Positions 29,800 to 42,572 of a stretch of DNA of 64,000 bases are shown piece after piece. A model generated the notes under the pieces. It was not told the origin of the DNA. It saw nothing but the letters and a program-made list of their open reading frames with translations, and did no database searches. Every line of letters starts with the position of its first letter. The stretch's first letter is position 1. This DNA comes from Deinococcus ruber (GTDB taxonomy: Bacteria; Deinococcota; Deinococci; Deinococcales; Deinococcaceae). Location: positions 1 through 64,000 of the forward strand of contig NZ_BMQL01000002.1 in the NCBI RefSeq assembly GCF_014648095.1, written 5' to 3'. Position numbers and translations under genes: made by a program.

Positions 29800-30486
29800 A
29801 TGGACTGGCACGCCCTTACACACTTCTTCTCGCTCGACCATTTCCTGAACTGGCTGAACACCCTCGACCCACTGCTGGTTCACGCCATCAACGCCCTCAC
29901 GCTGCTGATCGAGGGCATCGGCGTGCCGGGCGTCCCTTTCGAGATTCCGATTCTGGCATCGGGCATTCTGGTGCATCAGGGTAAGACCTCGCTGATCGCC
30001 AGCATTTTATGGGGCGGTCTGGGCAACTGGATCGGCAACATCGGCGGCTATTATCTGGGCGGGCGCGGCATGCGGATGCTGCCCGAGCGCATTCGCGGCA
30101 GCATGGGCATCGAGGAGGTGCGCGGCTGGCTGGCGCGGTACGGCGCGTGGGTGGTCATCATCAGCCGCTGGTTCGGGGCCATTCGCACGCCGTTCATCCT
30201 GTACGCGCAGGCTGCGGGTATGCCCATCGGCACGTACTCGCTGTACTCGCTGGTGGGCGCTCTGAGCTGGACGGCTGCCTGGCAGATCGGGCTGTGGTAC
30301 TTCGGCAGCGTGTTTATCGACCTGTGGCACAAGTACCAGTGGTACGTGATGGGCGGTGTGGGCCTGCTCTTGGTCATCGCCTACTTCGTGCTGACCCGGC
30401 GGCGCAAGAAGACGCCCGAGCAGGAAGAACAGACCGAGAAGACCGAGCTGAAAGAGGTGCTGGACACGGTGGAAGGCAAAGAATAG
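29800..30486 (+). CDS. DedA family (VTT domain) membrane protein
   Basis: A 228-residue integral membrane protein. Diagnostic DedA segments are EGIGVPGVPFEIPILASGIL, the glycine-rich re-entrant GGLGNWIGNIGGYYLGGRG and the conserved arginine stretch SRWFGAIRTPFI. DedA proteins are now viewed as lipid scramblases or undecaprenyl-phosphate flippases and affect membrane homeostasis. The C-terminal tail is long, charged and cytoplasmic (EQEEQTEKTELKEV). It is co-transcribed with psd, nine bases upstream, which fits a lipid role, and is followed by a strong bidirectional terminator. Confidence 0.87.
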   Translation: MDWHALTHFFSLDHFLNWLNTLDPLLVHAINALTLLIEGIGVPGVPFEIPILASGILVHQGKTSLIASILWGGLGNWIGNIGGYYLGGRGMRMLPERIRGSMGIEEVRGWLARYGAWVVIISRWFGAIRTPFILYAQAAGMPIGTYSLYSLVGALSWTAAWQIGLWYFGSVFIDLWHKYQWYVMGGVGLLLVIAYFVLTRRRKKTPEQEEQTEKTELKEVLDTVEGKE

Positions 30487-30505
30487 AAGGCTGAAGAGTA
30501 CAAGT

Positions 30506-30543
30506 GAGAGGGGTCTGGGAAGCACGTTGCCCAGACCCCTCTC
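30506..30543. terminator. Bidirectional terminator between dedA and thrC
   Basis: A perfect 14-bp stem (GAGAGGGGTCTGGG at 30506-30519, CCCAGACCCCTCTC at 30530-30543) with a ten-base loop separates the two convergent genes. Confidence 0.85.
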
Positions 30544-30560
30544 TCTGTTGTTACCGCGCT

Positions 30561-32000
30561 TCAGGTCAGCGTTTCCAGCACGTCTTCGGGGGCGGGCAGC
30601 ACCCCGGACGCCGCCCCGAAGAACTCCACCAGATGCTGCTCGACGGCTTCGCTGGTGGCCGGAACCACCTGCTGACGCTGCGGCTTGCCGAACAGCGCCT
30701 GAATTTCGTCCGGGAAGCTCTGCTCCAACCCACTGAGCGCGATGGCCTCGTTGAATTTGGCCGGATGAGCGGTGGCAAGCGCGATGGTGATATCGCCCAG
30801 CGCTTCCGCGTCGGCTGCCGCGACGCCGCAGGCGGTGTGCGGGTCGAGCAGATAGCCGCTGCCCGCGTACACCTGAGAAATGGTCGTCAGGCAGGTCGCG
30901 TTTTCGACGCTTCTGGCCGCGAAATCGGCACGGACGCGCTCCAGATCGGCCTGTGGCACCGAAATCAGGCCGTTTGCTCTGAACTCGGCCATCAGCTCTT
31001 TCACCTTCGCCGCGTTCTCGCCGTACAGGTAGTACAGGTAGCGCTCGAAGTTGCTGGCGACCTGAATATCCATCGAGGGGCTGTGGGTGCTGCGGAACGC
31101 CTCGGGGCGGTACACACCGTCCTGCACGAAGCGCACCAGAATATCGTTCTCGTTGGTCGCCACGATCAGGCGGTGAATGGGCAGTCCCATCTGTTTTGCC
31201 AGGTAGCCTGCGAAGATGTCACCGAAGTTCCCGGTGGGCACGCTGAAGCTGATGCTTCTGCCGGGCTGCTGCTCGGACACCCGAAAATACGCGTAGAAGT
31301 AATAGGTGATCTGGGCCAGAATCCGCAGGATGTTGATGGAATTGATGGCCCGCAGGTGGTAGCGCTGCTTGAACGCCGCGTCGCCGAAGATCTCCTTGAT
31401 GATGCGCTGGGCGTCGTCGAAGGTGCCTTCAATCGCCAGATTCAGCACGTTTTCATCGGCGATGGTGGTCATCTGGAGCTGCTGCACCTCGCTGACCCTG
31501 CCGTGAGGGTACAGAATGCAGATTCGCACGCCCGGCTTGCCACTCACGCCCGCGATGGCCGACGCCCCGGTATCGCCGGACGTGGCCCCCAGGATGTGAA
31601 TGATCGAGCCGGTCTGCTGCGAGATGTACGCATACATGTTGCCCAGCAGTTGCAGCGCCACGTCTTTGAAGGCGAAGGTCGGGCCGTGAAACAGTTCGAG
31701 CACGTACAGATCGTCCTGAAGCCTGTGAACCGGGGTCACGTCGGGGTGGCGGAAGGTGGCGTAGCTGCGCTGCACGATGTCGCGGAGGTCGGCACGCGGA
31801 AGCTCGTCGCCTGCGAACAGCGTCAGCAGTTCGAGCGTCAGTTCCTGATAGGACAGCGTGCGCCACTGCTCCAGGGTGGCCGCCGAGAGCTGCGGCAGGT
31901 GCTCGGGAACGAGCAGGCCACCGTCGTCGGCCAGTCCCATCAGGACAGCCTGTATAAATCCAACCGGGGCAATGCCGCCCCGCGTGCTGATGTACTGCAT
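30561..32000 (-). CDS. thrC: Threonine synthase
   Basis: PLP enzyme that makes threonine from O-phosphohomoserine. The 479-residue protein is the longer, yeast/E. coli-like form: MQYISTRGGIAPVGF start, the PLP lysine in HGPTFAFKDVALQ (K112), GATSGDTGASA for phosphate binding and VPTGNFGDIFAGY for the cofactor. The start at 32000 is chosen over an open frame 31 codons upstream because GGAG lies eight bases before it and it matches the family N-terminus. No other threonine genes are adjacent. Confidence 0.94.
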   Translation of the reverse strand: MQYISTRGGIAPVGFIQAVLMGLADDGGLLVPEHLPQLSAATLEQWRTLSYQELTLELLTLFAGDELPRADLRDIVQRSYATFRHPDVTPVHRLQDDLYVLELFHGPTFAFKDVALQLLGNMYAYISQQTGSIIHILGATSGDTGASAIAGVSGKPGVRICILYPHGRVSEVQQLQMTTIADENVLNLAIEGTFDDAQRIIKEIFGDAAFKQRYHLRAINSINILRILAQITYYFYAYFRVSEQQPGRSISFSVPTGNFGDIFAGYLAKQMGLPIHRLIVATNENDILVRFVQDGVYRPEAFRSTHSPSMDIQVASNFERYLYYLYGENAAKVKELMAEFRANGLISVPQADLERVRADFAARSVENATCLTTISQVYAGSGYLLDPHTACGVAAADAEALGDITIALATAHPAKFNEAIALSGLEQSFPDEIQALFGKPQRQQVVPATSEAVEQHLVEFFGAASGVLPAPEDVLETLT

Positions 32001-32147
32001 CAAAGTCTCCCTTGGCCGCCGCTGGAAGGCAGGGCTGCTCGGCCCGCGAAGCTGCCTGTGGGCCTGCTCACGGCACAATTCTACCCGCCACACCCAGGCG
32101 AGGCGCGAAACGTCTAGGACGAAGCCAGCAGAACAGCCAAGCGGGCG

Positions 32148-33080
32148 TTACCGGGGCTGGTCCGTCACCGTGCGGCGAATCAGTTCGGTGACGGGGCCAT
32201 GCAGCGCCGAATCCGGGCTGTTGACGAATGCCAGCAGGCTGTACACGTCCAGCATCCGGGCCATCGTCACGAAATCGCCGGGCAGCGAATTGCCTGAAGT
32301 GGGGCCGCCGCCTTCCCGCCAGCCGCGCAGCACGCCCGTCGTCCAGCTTGACCCTTCACGCGCTTCCCAGCGCAGCAGGTTGCCCAGATCGCTCAGGCTG
32401 GAGCCGCTGAAGGCAAATTCCCAGTCCAGCACGGCAGCCACGCGCCAGCCCTGCGGAAAGCGGCGCACCATCACGTTCTTCGGATTGGCGTCGGCATGCA
32501 CCAGCGACGCTTCCTCTGCCAGCACGTCCAGCAGCGGTGCGTGTTGCTGGATGTATGCCCACCACTGCTGCTGCACCGGTTCGCCCAGGGCGGCGCGGGC
32601 GGTGTCGTTCCACAGGCGGGGGTACGCGAAGTCGAGTAGCTGTTGCGAGGGCGTGGACGGCGGCCAGGGCATGACCCGCAGCGGCGGCGCAGACAACAGC
32701 CCCGGATGCTCGAACTGGACACTGTGCAGCCGGGCGAAGGCCTGCCCCAGCGCCTCGCCCAGTTGCTCGGCGGCGGCTGGGTCGGCTTCCAGCGCCTGCT
32801 GAGCATTCATTCCCGGTACATCTTCGAGCAGCGCCACGGGTCTCTCGGCGTTTACGTCGGCAGCCAGCAGCGAGGCCAGCGGCACCACTCCGGCAGCCCG
32901 CTGCATCACCGCCACTTCGGTGGCTGCCTGCGCCGGGTCACGCCGCCAGCAGCGCACCACCACGCTTGCCACAGCGCCTGACAGCCGCGCCCGGTACAGA
33001 TCGTTGGCGTACCCTCCGGTCAGGGGTTCCAGGCCCGTGATGTCGCCGGAAATGCCCGCTTCCCGCAGCAGCCGCGTCAC
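32148..33080 (-). CDS. Aminoglycoside phosphotransferase (APH) family kinase-like protein
   Basis: A 310-residue protein of the APH/choline-kinase fold. The catalytic loop reads [14 protein letters not shown] and the metal motif [18 protein letters not shown], both intact, so phosphotransfer is likely. The target could be a small metabolite or a drug; the family name does not imply resistance. It starts with GTG and is the third gene of the ABC permease/ATPase run, 23 bases after the ATPase stop codon, which may hint at a substrate shared with the exporter. Confidence 0.82.
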   Translation of the reverse strand: MTRLLREAGISGDITGLEPLTGGYANDLYRARLSGAVASVVVRCWRRDPAQAATEVAVMQRAAGVVPLASLLAADVNAERPVALLEDVPGMNAQQALEADPAAAEQLGEALGQAFARLHSVQFEHPGLLSAPPLRVMPWPPSTPSQQLLDFAYPRLWNDTARAALGEPVQQQWWAYIQQHAPLLDVLAEEASLVHADANPKNVMVRRFPQGWRVAAVLDWEFAFSGSSLSDLGNLLRWEAREGSSWTTGVLRGWREGGGPTSGNSLPGDFVTMARMLDVYSLLAFVNSPDSALHGPVTELIRRTVTDQPR

Positions 33081-33103
33081 CGTCTGAACTGGAACGTCGG
33101 CGT

Positions 33104-33790
33104 TCAGGCGTAGACCTCTTCTTTCACTTGCCCGTCTTTCACCCGCAGCGTGTAATCGGCGCGGGCGGCGACCTCTGGATCGTGGGTGATCAGCACCACC
33201 GTGCGGCCTGCGTGGGCCGGGGCCATCAGCAGATCGAGAACGCCCTGCCCGGTGCGGCTGTCCAGATTTCCGGTGGGTTCGTCGGCCAGCAGAATGCCCG
33301 GTTCGCCCACCAGGGCGCGGGCAATCGCCACCCGCTGCGCCTCGCCGCCCGACAGCTGCGACGGCATATGAGACGCTCGGCGCTCCAGCCCCACCTGGGC
33401 CAGCAGACTGCGGGCGCGGTCACGGCGCTCCTTCGGGGGCACGCCTGCCAGCATCAGCGGAAATTCCACGTTCTCCTGAGCGCTCAGAATTGCCACCAGA
33501 TTGTGGCTCTGGAACACGAAGCCGTAGTGCCGCAGCCGCAGATCGGCGCGGCCCGCCTCGTCCAGCGCGTGCAGATCGGTGGTTCCCACCCACACCCGCC
33601 CCTGCGTGGGGGCATCGAAGCCCGCCAGCAGATTGAGCAGTGTGCTCTTGCCGCTGCCCGACGGCCCGACCACCGCCGTCATGCCCGGCTGAAAGGTGTG
33701 GCTGAAGGCCGAGAGCGCCGTCACCTGGCTTTCACCGCTGGGGTACACGCGGCTGAGCGCTTCTGTTCGCAGCGACACAGGCGCGGTCAT
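33104..33790 (-). CDS. ABC transporter ATP-binding protein, MacB/LolD type
   Basis: A 228-residue nucleotide-binding subunit with Walker [10 protein letters not shown] (42-50), signature [15 protein letters not shown], Walker [13 protein letters not shown] and the H-loop LITHDPEV. Sequence around the signature and the TGNLD extension is typical of the MacB/LolD/FtsE-like group that drives mechanotransmission rather than uptake. Its start codon overlaps the permease gene by four bases (ATGA), so the two subunits are translated together. Confidence 0.92.
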   Translation of the reverse strand: MTAPVSLRTEALSRVYPSGESQVTALSAFSHTFQPGMTAVVGPSGSGKSTLLNLLAGFDAPTQGRVWVGTTDLHALDEAGRADLRLRHYGFVFQSHNLVAILSAQENVEFPLMLAGVPPKERRDRARSLLAQVGLERRASHMPSQLSGGEAQRVAIARALVGEPGILLADEPTGNLDSRTGQGVLDLLMAPAHAGRTVVLITHDPEVAARADYTLRVKDGQVKEEVYA

Positions 33791-34947
33791 GCGCGGCCCA
33801 GGGCGTCGGTGATGACGGTGTTGCCTGCGGTGCGGGCCGGAAGCAGTCCTGCCATCAGGCCCAGCAGCAGCGAGATTCCGAACGCCAGCAGCGTGAGCCG
33901 GGGCGTGAGGGCGGCAGCGTCGATGCCCGCCAGATTCTGGGTGTACAGATTCACGCCCCAGATGCCCACCAGTCCCAGCAGAATGCCGAACGCCCCGCCC
34001 ACCAATGCCAGCAGCAGGCTTTCGGTCAGCACCAGGCTCCGCACGAAGCCGGGCCGCGCTCCTATCGCCCGCAGCGTCCCGAATTCGCGGGTGCGCTCGA
34101 ACACGCCCATCATGACGGTGTTGGCAACCGCCAGCCCCCCCACGATCAGCGAGATCAGGCTGATGCCGAACCTCACGGCGTCACTGATTTTCAGGGCGCG
34201 TTCCACGAAGCTGAGGAAATCGGACTGCGTCTGCGCCTCCAGATTCAGTGTCCTGGCGAGCTGGGTGGCAACCTTGCGGGCGGTGCGCGGGTCGTTGAGT
34301 TTCACCGCCACCAGCGACAGCTTGCCCTGCGCCCCGATGTCCTGCTGGATGGTGCTGAGCGGAATGAAGATGAACGAATCGGTCAGGCCGCTTTCCGGAT
34401 TCAGGATGCCAGTCACGCGCACGCTGGCCCGGCGATTGAGCCGCAGTTCACTGCCGATCTTCAGTTTCAGGTTGCTGGCGGCCTTCGCGCCCACCACCGC
34501 CACGGGCTTGCCCTCGTCGGCGGCACTCAGCAGGCGTCCCTGCGCCGCCGTCACCTTCGGAAACACCGCGTTCACGCCCTGCGCGGCGGGCAGACCGTAA
34601 AACACCACGCTCTGCGACGGATCGAGCGAGGTTCGCAGGCTCATGACGACGGGCGTGATCAGGCTGATGCCCAGGGAAGGGGCCAGTTTCTGGATGTCGG
34701 CGGTGGTGGTGTCGCTGAGGTTGGGGCTGGGGGCCAGGCCCTGCGTGAACCCGTTGAGCGACACCTGAATATCGGGGCCGATGCCGCCCAGCTCGCTGGT
34801 AAAGACCTGCCGCAGCCCTTCGCCCAGCGACAGGAAAATAACCATGCTCGCCACCGCCACCGTGATTCCCAGCGCGGTCAACACCGTTCTGACCGGACGC
34901 CGGGTCAGGCCGCGCCATGCCAACTGCCATAAATCGAGGGTCTTCAC
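33787..34947 (-). CDS. ABC transporter permease, MacB/FtsX family
   Basis: A 386-residue membrane protein with the MacB topology: first helix at about 23-43 ([19 protein letters not shown]), a periplasmic MacB-PCD domain (about 45-255), then three helices in the FtsX-type core (about 265-370), including [20 protein letters not shown]. With the ATPase gene it forms a type VII ABC system, which exports peptides, lipoproteins or antibiotics, or transmits force. It starts with GTG; TAGCTT ends six bases upstream, implying a leaderless mRNA. Substrate unknown. Confidence 0.88.
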   Translation of the reverse strand: MKTLDLWQLAWRGLTRRPVRTVLTALGITVAVASMVIFLSLGEGLRQVFTSELGGIGPDIQVSLNGFTQGLAPSPNLSDTTTADIQKLAPSLGISLITPVVMSLRTSLDPSQSVVFYGLPAAQGVNAVFPKVTAAQGRLLSAADEGKPVAVVGAKAASNLKLKIGSELRLNRRASVRVTGILNPESGLTDSFIFIPLSTIQQDIGAQGKLSLVAVKLNDPRTARKVATQLARTLNLEAQTQSDFLSFVERALKISDAVRFGISLISLIVGGLAVANTVMMGVFERTREFGTLRAIGARPGFVRSLVLTESLLLALVGGAFGILLGLVGIWGVNLYTQNLAGIDAAALTPRLTLLAFGISLLLGLMAGLLPARTAGNTVITDALGRA

Positions 34948-35311
34948 ACGCGCAAGCTAGCGCGGCAGGCGGCGCGGTGGCGCAAGAACACCTACCTTTG
35001 CAGGCACCGAGAATCAGCAACCGTCGGAGAGCGCCCGTGATAAAGGGAACCGCTACCGGAAGGGTAGGCCTCCGGGAGCAGTTCCCTGCGCGTGGGCTTC
35101 ACTCGCCCACTTTCTGAGTTGCGCTTGACTGTTGTAGTGTACGTCTGCCATTGTCACAGCCCTGTCACGTGTCTGCGCGGCCTGATTCTCAGGTACTTGG
35201 AAGGCTGCGGCGTGTGGCACGGGCAGCACGTGTCTTAGCCGCCCATCTCCGAACAGCCGCTCCGCTTCTTCACCCTCTGGTCGGCTTTGACCCAGACAGC
35301 CGGAGCGGGCG
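34948..35311. other. 364-base gap with two tandem hairpins, possible structured RNA
   Basis: The gap lies between recG and the ABC permease gene, both on the minus strand. At 35045-35086 is a long stem: GGGAAC, GCT and CCGGA pair with TCCGG, AGC and GTTCCC, interrupted only by two single-base mismatches, with a ten-base loop. At 35092-35110 a second stem, GTGGGC/GCCCAC with a seven-base loop, is followed by TTTCT on the plus strand. The permease has its own leaderless start, so the hairpins are not obviously its leader. They may be a recG terminator, a small RNA or a mobile hairpin. No coding potential is convincing. Confidence 0.5.
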
Positions 35312-37651
<2,340 letters not shown>

Positions 37652-37735
37652 GGGCACAGGATAGCAGGGGAGAGCGGGCGGTATGTTGGGGGCGTAACGG
37701 CGCGAACGCCAGTCAACCGCCTTCGGGAACGCAGG

Positions 37736-38155
37736 CTAGTCTTGTGCGTGCTCCAGCCGAAACCCGTGCGGCAAAAAGTCTTTGACCTGCCCGTCCACCA
37801 CCTCGCCCAGATGGTTCACGCACGTGACGTGGGCTTCGGGCGAGAACTCGAACAGCACCTGCCGACACGCGCCGCAGGGGCTGGCAGGCGGGCTGGACTC
37901 CGAGTACACCACCACCTCGCTAAAGTCGCGCCCGCCGCTGGTCGCCATGCTCTGCACCGCCGACTGCTCGGCGCAGCGGCCCAGGCCGTAGCTGGCATTC
38001 TCGACGTTTGCACCGCTGAACAGCTCTCCAGCGGGCGTTCGCAGCGCTGCGCCCACGTGAAAGTGACTGTAGGGCGCGTAGGCATTCTGGAAGGCGGCTT
38101 TTGCAGCGGCCAGCAGTTCGGCGTCTGGAGAAGTCTGGGACTCAGGTTGTTTCAT
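37736..38155 (-). CDS. cdd: Cytidine deaminase
   Basis: Converts cytidine and deoxycytidine to uridine forms in pyrimidine salvage. The 139-residue protein is the small tetrameric type: YAPYSHFHVGAAL, GANVENASYG, the zinc ligand and catalytic glutamate in CAEQSA, and the Cys pair in SPCGACRQVLFEF. Its start overlaps the end of the CNNM/CBS gene by 14 bases, so it is translated from that mRNA. A role pairing with the upstream transporter-like protein is not implied. Confidence 0.95.
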   Translation of the reverse strand: MKQPESQTSPDAELLAAAKAAFQNAYAPYSHFHVGAALRTPAGELFSGANVENASYGLGRCAEQSAVQSMATSGGRDFSEVVVYSESSPPASPCGACRQVLFEFSPEAHVTCVNHLGEVVDGQVKDFLPHGFRLEHAQD

Positions 38156-39494
38156 GCAGGGCCTCCGCTTCGTTCTCGCCCAGAATCATCTCGGGCATCC
38201 GTTCCACACGCACCTTCGACACCCGGCGCTCGTCGGCTTCCTCGACGGTAAAGCACCAGCCGCCGTGCATGAAGCTCTGGCCCGCTTCCGGAATGTCTCC
38301 AAAGTGGTGCGTCACGAACCCTGCCAGCGTATCGAAGTCGCCTTCGTCTTCCTCGTCGTCCAGCGTGGTGCCCAGACGCGTCTCGACCTCGTCCACGTCC
38401 AGCGAGGCGTCCATCAGGTATAGGCCCTCGCCCAGCACCTCGATCAGCGCTTCGTCTTCCTCGTCGTCCTCGTCGTAGATTTCGCCCACGATCTCTTCCA
38501 GCGCGTCTTCCAGCGTGACCAGCCCCGACGTGCCGCCCAGCTCATCGACCACCACCGCCATATGACTCTTGCGGCTCTGCATCTTCTTCAGCAGATCGTT
38601 GATCCGCATGCCTTCGGGCACATAGAAGGTCGGGCGCATCAGCTCGGCCACCGTGATCTGGTCGAGTTCTTCCAGATGGCGCAGCACGTCGCTGGTATGC
38701 GCCACACCTACCACATTGTCGGGCGTGTCCTGATACACCGGCACCCGCGAATAGCCGTGTTCGGTGTTCAGTTCCAGCAGCCTTCGCAGCGGCGCGGCGC
38801 TCTCTACCACGATCATTTCCATGCGCGGCGTCATCACCGATTTGACCATGGTGTCCGACAGGTCAAAGACGTTGTACAGCAGCTCTTTCTCGTCGTTTTC
38901 CAGCACGCCTTCCTGGCTGCTGGCCGACACGATCATGCGGATTTCTTCTTCCGAGTGGGCGGTATGGTGGCCCGCCACCGCCTTGAAGCCGAACAGTTTC
39001 AGCACGCCGCGCCCAAACGCATTGAGCAGCGAGATGACCGGCCCGAACACGGCGGTAAAGGCCACCAGTGGGGGCGTGAAGGCCATCGCCACCTGTTCGC
39101 TGCGTTGCAGGGCTGCCGACTTGGGAAACAGCTCACCGAAGACGATGTGCAGCGTGGTCGAGAGCACGAACGCCAGCGTAAACGACAGCGGCTTGATCCA
39201 GTTCGCGGGCGTACCGATCGCCGTAAACACCGGGTGCGCCAGATGCTCGATGGCCGGTTCGGCAATAAAGCCGATCAACATGCTCATCATCGAAACGCCG
39301 AGCTGCACCGCCGCGATGTAGCGGTCGAGGCGGCCCAGCACCTTCTGTACCGTCTGAGCCGCACGCGAGCCTTCGGAAGCCAGTTGGTCGATGCGGGTGT
39401 GGCGAACACTGACCAGCGCGTACTCGACCGCCACAAAGAAACCGTTGAACAGCACCAGAAAAGCCAGTGCCAGCACACCTATGTAATCGTTCAT
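38142..39494 (-). CDS. CNNM/CBS domain membrane protein (hemolysin C/CorC-like)
   Basis: A 450-residue protein with a DUF21/CNNM membrane domain (four hydrophobic segments within residues 1-185; NGFFVAVEYALVSVR, FGELFPKSAAL), two CBS domains (MTPRMEMIVV onward; MRPTFYVPEGM onward) and a C-terminal CorC/HlyC domain. An acidic run (EDALEEIVGEIYDEDDEEDE) lies between them. The family moves magnesium or other divalent ions. The start at 39494 has GGAG upstream; an ATG six codons earlier is possible. cdd follows in the same transcript. Confidence 0.87.
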   Translation of the reverse strand: MNDYIGVLALAFLVLFNGFFVAVEYALVSVRHTRIDQLASEGSRAAQTVQKVLGRLDRYIAAVQLGVSMMSMLIGFIAEPAIEHLAHPVFTAIGTPANWIKPLSFTLAFVLSTTLHIVFGELFPKSAALQRSEQVAMAFTPPLVAFTAVFGPVISLLNAFGRGVLKLFGFKAVAGHHTAHSEEEIRMIVSASSQEGVLENDEKELLYNVFDLSDTMVKSVMTPRMEMIVVESAAPLRRLLELNTEHGYSRVPVYQDTPDNVVGVAHTSDVLRHLEELDQITVAELMRPTFYVPEGMRINDLLKKMQSRKSHMAVVVDELGGTSGLVTLEDALEEIVGEIYDEDDEEDEALIEVLGEGLYLMDASLDVDEVETRLGTTLDDEEDEGDFDTLAGFVTHHFGDIPEAGQSFMHGGWCFTVEEADERRVSKVRVERMPEMILGENEAEALHETT

Positions 39495-39790
39495 CTGAGA
39501 GGCACGCTCCATCGTGCCGCAGTTTCGCAGGACAGCTCGAACAGGAACGCGAAACTGCTTGCCCGCTTCGCCGCACCCGCGCACGCGGGTCTACAGCAAA
39601 AACGCCGCCCTTTGCCTTGCAGAGGTGGGGCGGTGTAGGCAAGAACGATCCGTTTGCCAGAAACTAAACTGGGAGGCTCGTCCATTCGGTGCATCATAGC
39701 ACATCTGGCCTGCATCCATACTTTATAAAACACAGCAGCAAGGCCAACACAGCAGGCAGACCACTGCGCTGCTGGCCCTGTTGCGGCACG
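39495..39790. other. Intergenic region with rpoD terminator and a dyad
   Basis: The gap between rpoD and the CNNM/CBS gene holds the terminator at 39596-39633 and a short dyad ACCCGCG-CA-CGCGGGT near 39577. An AT-rich stretch near 39718-39735 and a minus-strand TATGAT may belong to the promoter of the CNNM gene. No gene is visible. Confidence 0.45.
39596..39633 (-). terminator. Probable terminator of rpoD
   Basis: On the minus strand CCGCCCC pairs with GGGCGG and is followed by CGTTTTTGC. It lies about 160 bases past the rpoD stop codon and before the CNNM/CBS gene. Confidence 0.65.
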
Positions 39791-41206
39791 TTATTCCAGA
39801 AAATCACGCAGCTTGCGGGTGCGGCTCTCGTGGTATTTCAGCTTTCTCAGCGCCTTGTTTTCGATCTGGCGAATCCGCTCGCGGGTCACGCTGAAATGCT
39901 GGCCGACCTCTTCGAGCGTGTGTTCTCGTCCGTCGATCAGACCCTTGCGAAATTTCAGCACCTGCGCCTCGCGTTCCGACAGTTTGCTCAGGGCCTTTTC
40001 CAGTTCCTCGCTCAGCAGGGTGCGGGCGGCATTGTCAACAGGGGAATCCAGATTATCATCGGGGATAAAGTCGCCGTAAAAGCTGTCTTTCTCATCACCG
40101 ACGGGCGTTTCCAGACTGACTGGCTCCTGCGAGACCTTCTGCACCTCTTCCACCTTGGCCGCGTCCCAGCCCGGTCCCATCGCCTCGGCAATCTCGGCGT
40201 AGCTGGCCTCGCGGCTCAGTTCCTGCTGAAGCAGGCGAGTCGTGCGTGTGAGCTTGTTGATGGTCTCGACCATGTGTACCGGAATGCGAATGGTGCGGGC
40301 CTGATCGGCAATGGCCCGGTTGATCGCCTGCCGAATCCACCACGTCGCGTAGGTGCTGAATTTGTAGCGGCGGCGATACTCGAACTTCTCGACAGCCCGG
40401 ATCAGGCCCTGATTGCCTTCCTGAATCAGATCGAGAAACCCAAGACCCCGCCCGGTGTACTTCTTGGCAATCGACACCACCAGCCGCAGATTGGCCTCGA
40501 TCAGCCCCTGGCGGGCAGCGTCGCCGTCTTCGCCCTGACGCAGCAGGCGGCGGCGGGCGCGGTCTTCCAGGGCAAGTTCCACGCCGAGCGTCTGTTTGGC
40601 GGCTTCGCCCTCCTCGATCCGGCGAGCCAGCGAGATTTCCTCCTCCAGCGTGAGCAGCGGTACCCGCCCGATCTCGTGCAGATACTGGCGCACCGGGTCG
40701 CTCGATACCGCACGCGGCATGTCGTCGTAGGCTTTTTCCTCGTCGCTTTCCTGCTCGGTGCCCCGGCGCTCGCCCTCTTCCGACTCGTCCTCCGCTTCGT
40801 CGCCGTCTTCATCCAGGTCCTGCACCTCGATGCGCTGAGCAGCCAGATACAGCTGCATGTCCTCGAAGGCGTCGGCGGTGTCCGGGTCGAGGCCGCCCGC
40901 CTCCAGCGCGGTGGTGAGGGCTGTCGCCACGTCTTCGCTCGCCACGCTGCCCGCCGCCCGTCCCGCTCTCAGCAGTTCCTGAATCGCCGGGTGCGCGTAG
41001 TACGGTTTCTCGGGGGCAACGCCTGCCGAGGCCCTGGCCCTGCCGCCTGTTTTCCTGGCAGAAGTCCTGTTGCCGCCGCTGTCGGCGGGGTCCGGTCCGG
41101 CAGCGCTGGTCGGCAGGCTCTCGGCGCTTCTCTCGGCACCGGATTCGGCGGCATTTGCAGCACCAGACCTGACTGGTGTGCGGGATTTCAGGGGCAACTG
41201 TTCCAT
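39791..41206 (-). CDS. rpoD: Principal RNA polymerase sigma factor (sigma-70)
   Basis: The housekeeping sigma factor of 471 residues. Regions 1.2 to 4.2 are present: [18 protein letters not shown], the core-binding [20 protein letters not shown], the -10 recognition helix [20 protein letters not shown] and the -35 recognition [16 protein letters not shown] near the C-terminus. Between the N-terminal Ala/Pro-rich part and region 1.2 lies a very acidic stretch ([17 protein letters not shown]). GGAGG precedes the ATG. The recognised promoters in this window (TTGACA, TANNNT) fit a normal group 1 sigma. Confidence 0.96.
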   Translation of the reverse strand: MEQLPLKSRTPVRSGAANAAESGAERSAESLPTSAAGPDPADSGGNRTSARKTGGRARASAGVAPEKPYYAHPAIQELLRAGRAAGSVASEDVATALTTALEAGGLDPDTADAFEDMQLYLAAQRIEVQDLDEDGDEAEDESEEGERRGTEQESDEEKAYDDMPRAVSSDPVRQYLHEIGRVPLLTLEEEISLARRIEEGEAAKQTLGVELALEDRARRRLLRQGEDGDAARQGLIEANLRLVVSIAKKYTGRGLGFLDLIQEGNQGLIRAVEKFEYRRRYKFSTYATWWIRQAINRAIADQARTIRIPVHMVETINKLTRTTRLLQQELSREASYAEIAEAMGPGWDAAKVEEVQKVSQEPVSLETPVGDEKDSFYGDFIPDDNLDSPVDNAARTLLSEELEKALSKLSEREAQVLKFRKGLIDGREHTLEEVGQHFSVTRERIRQIENKALRKLKYHESRTRKLRDFLE

Positions 41207-41249
41207 CTGGCCTCCAGGGTTGTTCAGGGCAGGGAAAGGCGGCGGGTGG

Positions 41250-42515
41250 TCAGGGTTTGTGGGCGCTGAGAACCTTGAAGCCCTGGTCGCGGGCCAGCGC
41301 CGTCACGTCCTGCCAGCCGCTCAGCCGCGCTTCGTAGGGAAGGAAATCGTTGGCGACCAGTACCAGTCGCCCGCCGGAGCGCAGCCGCCGCCCCGCCGCC
41401 GCGATAAATTCGGCGGCCACGTCCAGCACCACGCCGCGCCCCACATGAAACGGCGGATTGCTGAGCACCAGATCGTAGCCGCTGTCGTCCAGGGCGGCGT
41501 CTACGTCGCTGTGCAGCACCCGCCCGCTCAGGCCGCTGGCGTGCAGGGTGGCCTCTGCGCTCCGCACGCTGGACAGATCGGCGTCGAGCAGCGTGACGTG
41601 TGCGCCGCGCCGTGCTGCCCACGCTCCGATCACGCCCGCCCCGCAGCCGAGGTCGAGCACGCGCTGCCCCGTCAGATCCAGACCGTCCAGCGTGTTCAGC
41701 AGCAGGTTGGTGGCCTTGTCGAGCCTGCCCGCACTGAAGACGCCGGGCCAGCAGACCACCTGAAGATCATGGGTTTCGTAGCGTTCCGGCTCGGGCAGCG
41801 GCGGTGTGACGCCCGGACGCCGCACCATCTTGCCGACCCGCATGCCGCCGTCACGGGCGATGGTGTCTCCGGTGCCGAACAGCGCCGACGCCCGGCGAAC
41901 GTAGCGGTCGTAGCCCTTGTCCTTGTCTCCGGCGATGTACAGCGTGCCTCCGGGCGGCGTGCTGGCGTGTGCCCAGACCACCTGCGCCTCGGTATAGGCG
42001 TTGCCCCGGTCGCCCGCCAGCACCAGCGTGACGGTGGGGGCGCGGTCGGCCCAGTGGGTGTTCAGCGGGTCGCCCGGTACCGCCGCCACGCCCTCGAAGC
42101 CCGATGCCTTCAGCGCCGCGAGCGCCGGGGCCGACGCCTCGACCGCCCGCAGCGTGACGCCCGGCAGCGCACCGATCAGGCCGCCCATCGCGCTCAGATC
42201 CAGCACCGTGCCGCGCACCCGGTCTTTTTGCAGCGTGCTCGCCAGCAGGGCCTGAGCCGCGTCGATGCCCGGTGCGCCGCGCACGCCCGCTTTGGTCGCC
42301 ACGCCGCGCCGCAGCGTTTCCAGGCGCGGCGGGAGGGTCGCGGGGTAGGTATGAAAGTAATCCTGGGCCGCCTGAGCGATGGCGGGCGCGGGGCTGGGCG
42401 GCGCGGCGCGGCGGGTGCCGAGTTTCAGCGTGCGCGGCTGAGGAGCCTGATCGTTCGGCTGCTCCGGTCCGCTCCGCTTGGGTCGGTTCTTTTTTGGGGC
42501 AGGCGTGTTGGGCAT
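41250..42515 (-). CDS. RsmC-like class I SAM methyltransferase
   Basis: A 421-residue two-domain protein. The N-terminal half is a degenerate methyltransferase fold ([13 protein letters not shown]), and the C-terminal half is an active one with the SAM motif [16 protein letters not shown] and the catalytic [11 protein letters not shown]. This duplicated layout and the NPPFH motif are those of RsmC/RlmG, which methylate guanine N2 in rRNA (G1207 of 16S in E. coli). A basic Pro-rich tail of about 50 residues precedes the fold. The start may be at 42515 or three codons upstream. It lies back-to-back with rnhB. Confidence 0.82.
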   Translation of the reverse strand: MPNTPAPKKNRPKRSGPEQPNDQAPQPRTLKLGTRRAAPPSPAPAIAQAAQDYFHTYPATLPPRLETLRRGVATKAGVRGAPGIDAAQALLASTLQKDRVRGTVLDLSAMGGLIGALPGVTLRAVEASAPALAALKASGFEGVAAVPGDPLNTHWADRAPTVTLVLAGDRGNAYTEAQVVWAHASTPPGGTLYIAGDKDKGYDRYVRRASALFGTGDTIARDGGMRVGKMVRRPGVTPPLPEPERYETHDLQVVCWPGVFSAGRLDKATNLLLNTLDGLDLTGQRVLDLGCGAGVIGAWAARRGAHVTLLDADLSSVRSAEATLHASGLSGRVLHSDVDAALDDSGYDLVLSNPPFHVGRGVVLDVAAEFIAAAGRRLRSGGRLVLVANDFLPYEARLSGWQDVTALARDQGFKVLSAHKP

Positions 42516-42572
42516 GAGAAGCATTATGCCGTCCGCACCGGGCGGTGTTTCGGAATTCGGTACTCTGAGGCC

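Noticed and set aside
35041..35110. T-box or 4.5S RNA as identity of the twin hairpins
   Set aside because: The T-box core and the SRP RNA core sequence are absent and no tRNA synthetase gene follows.
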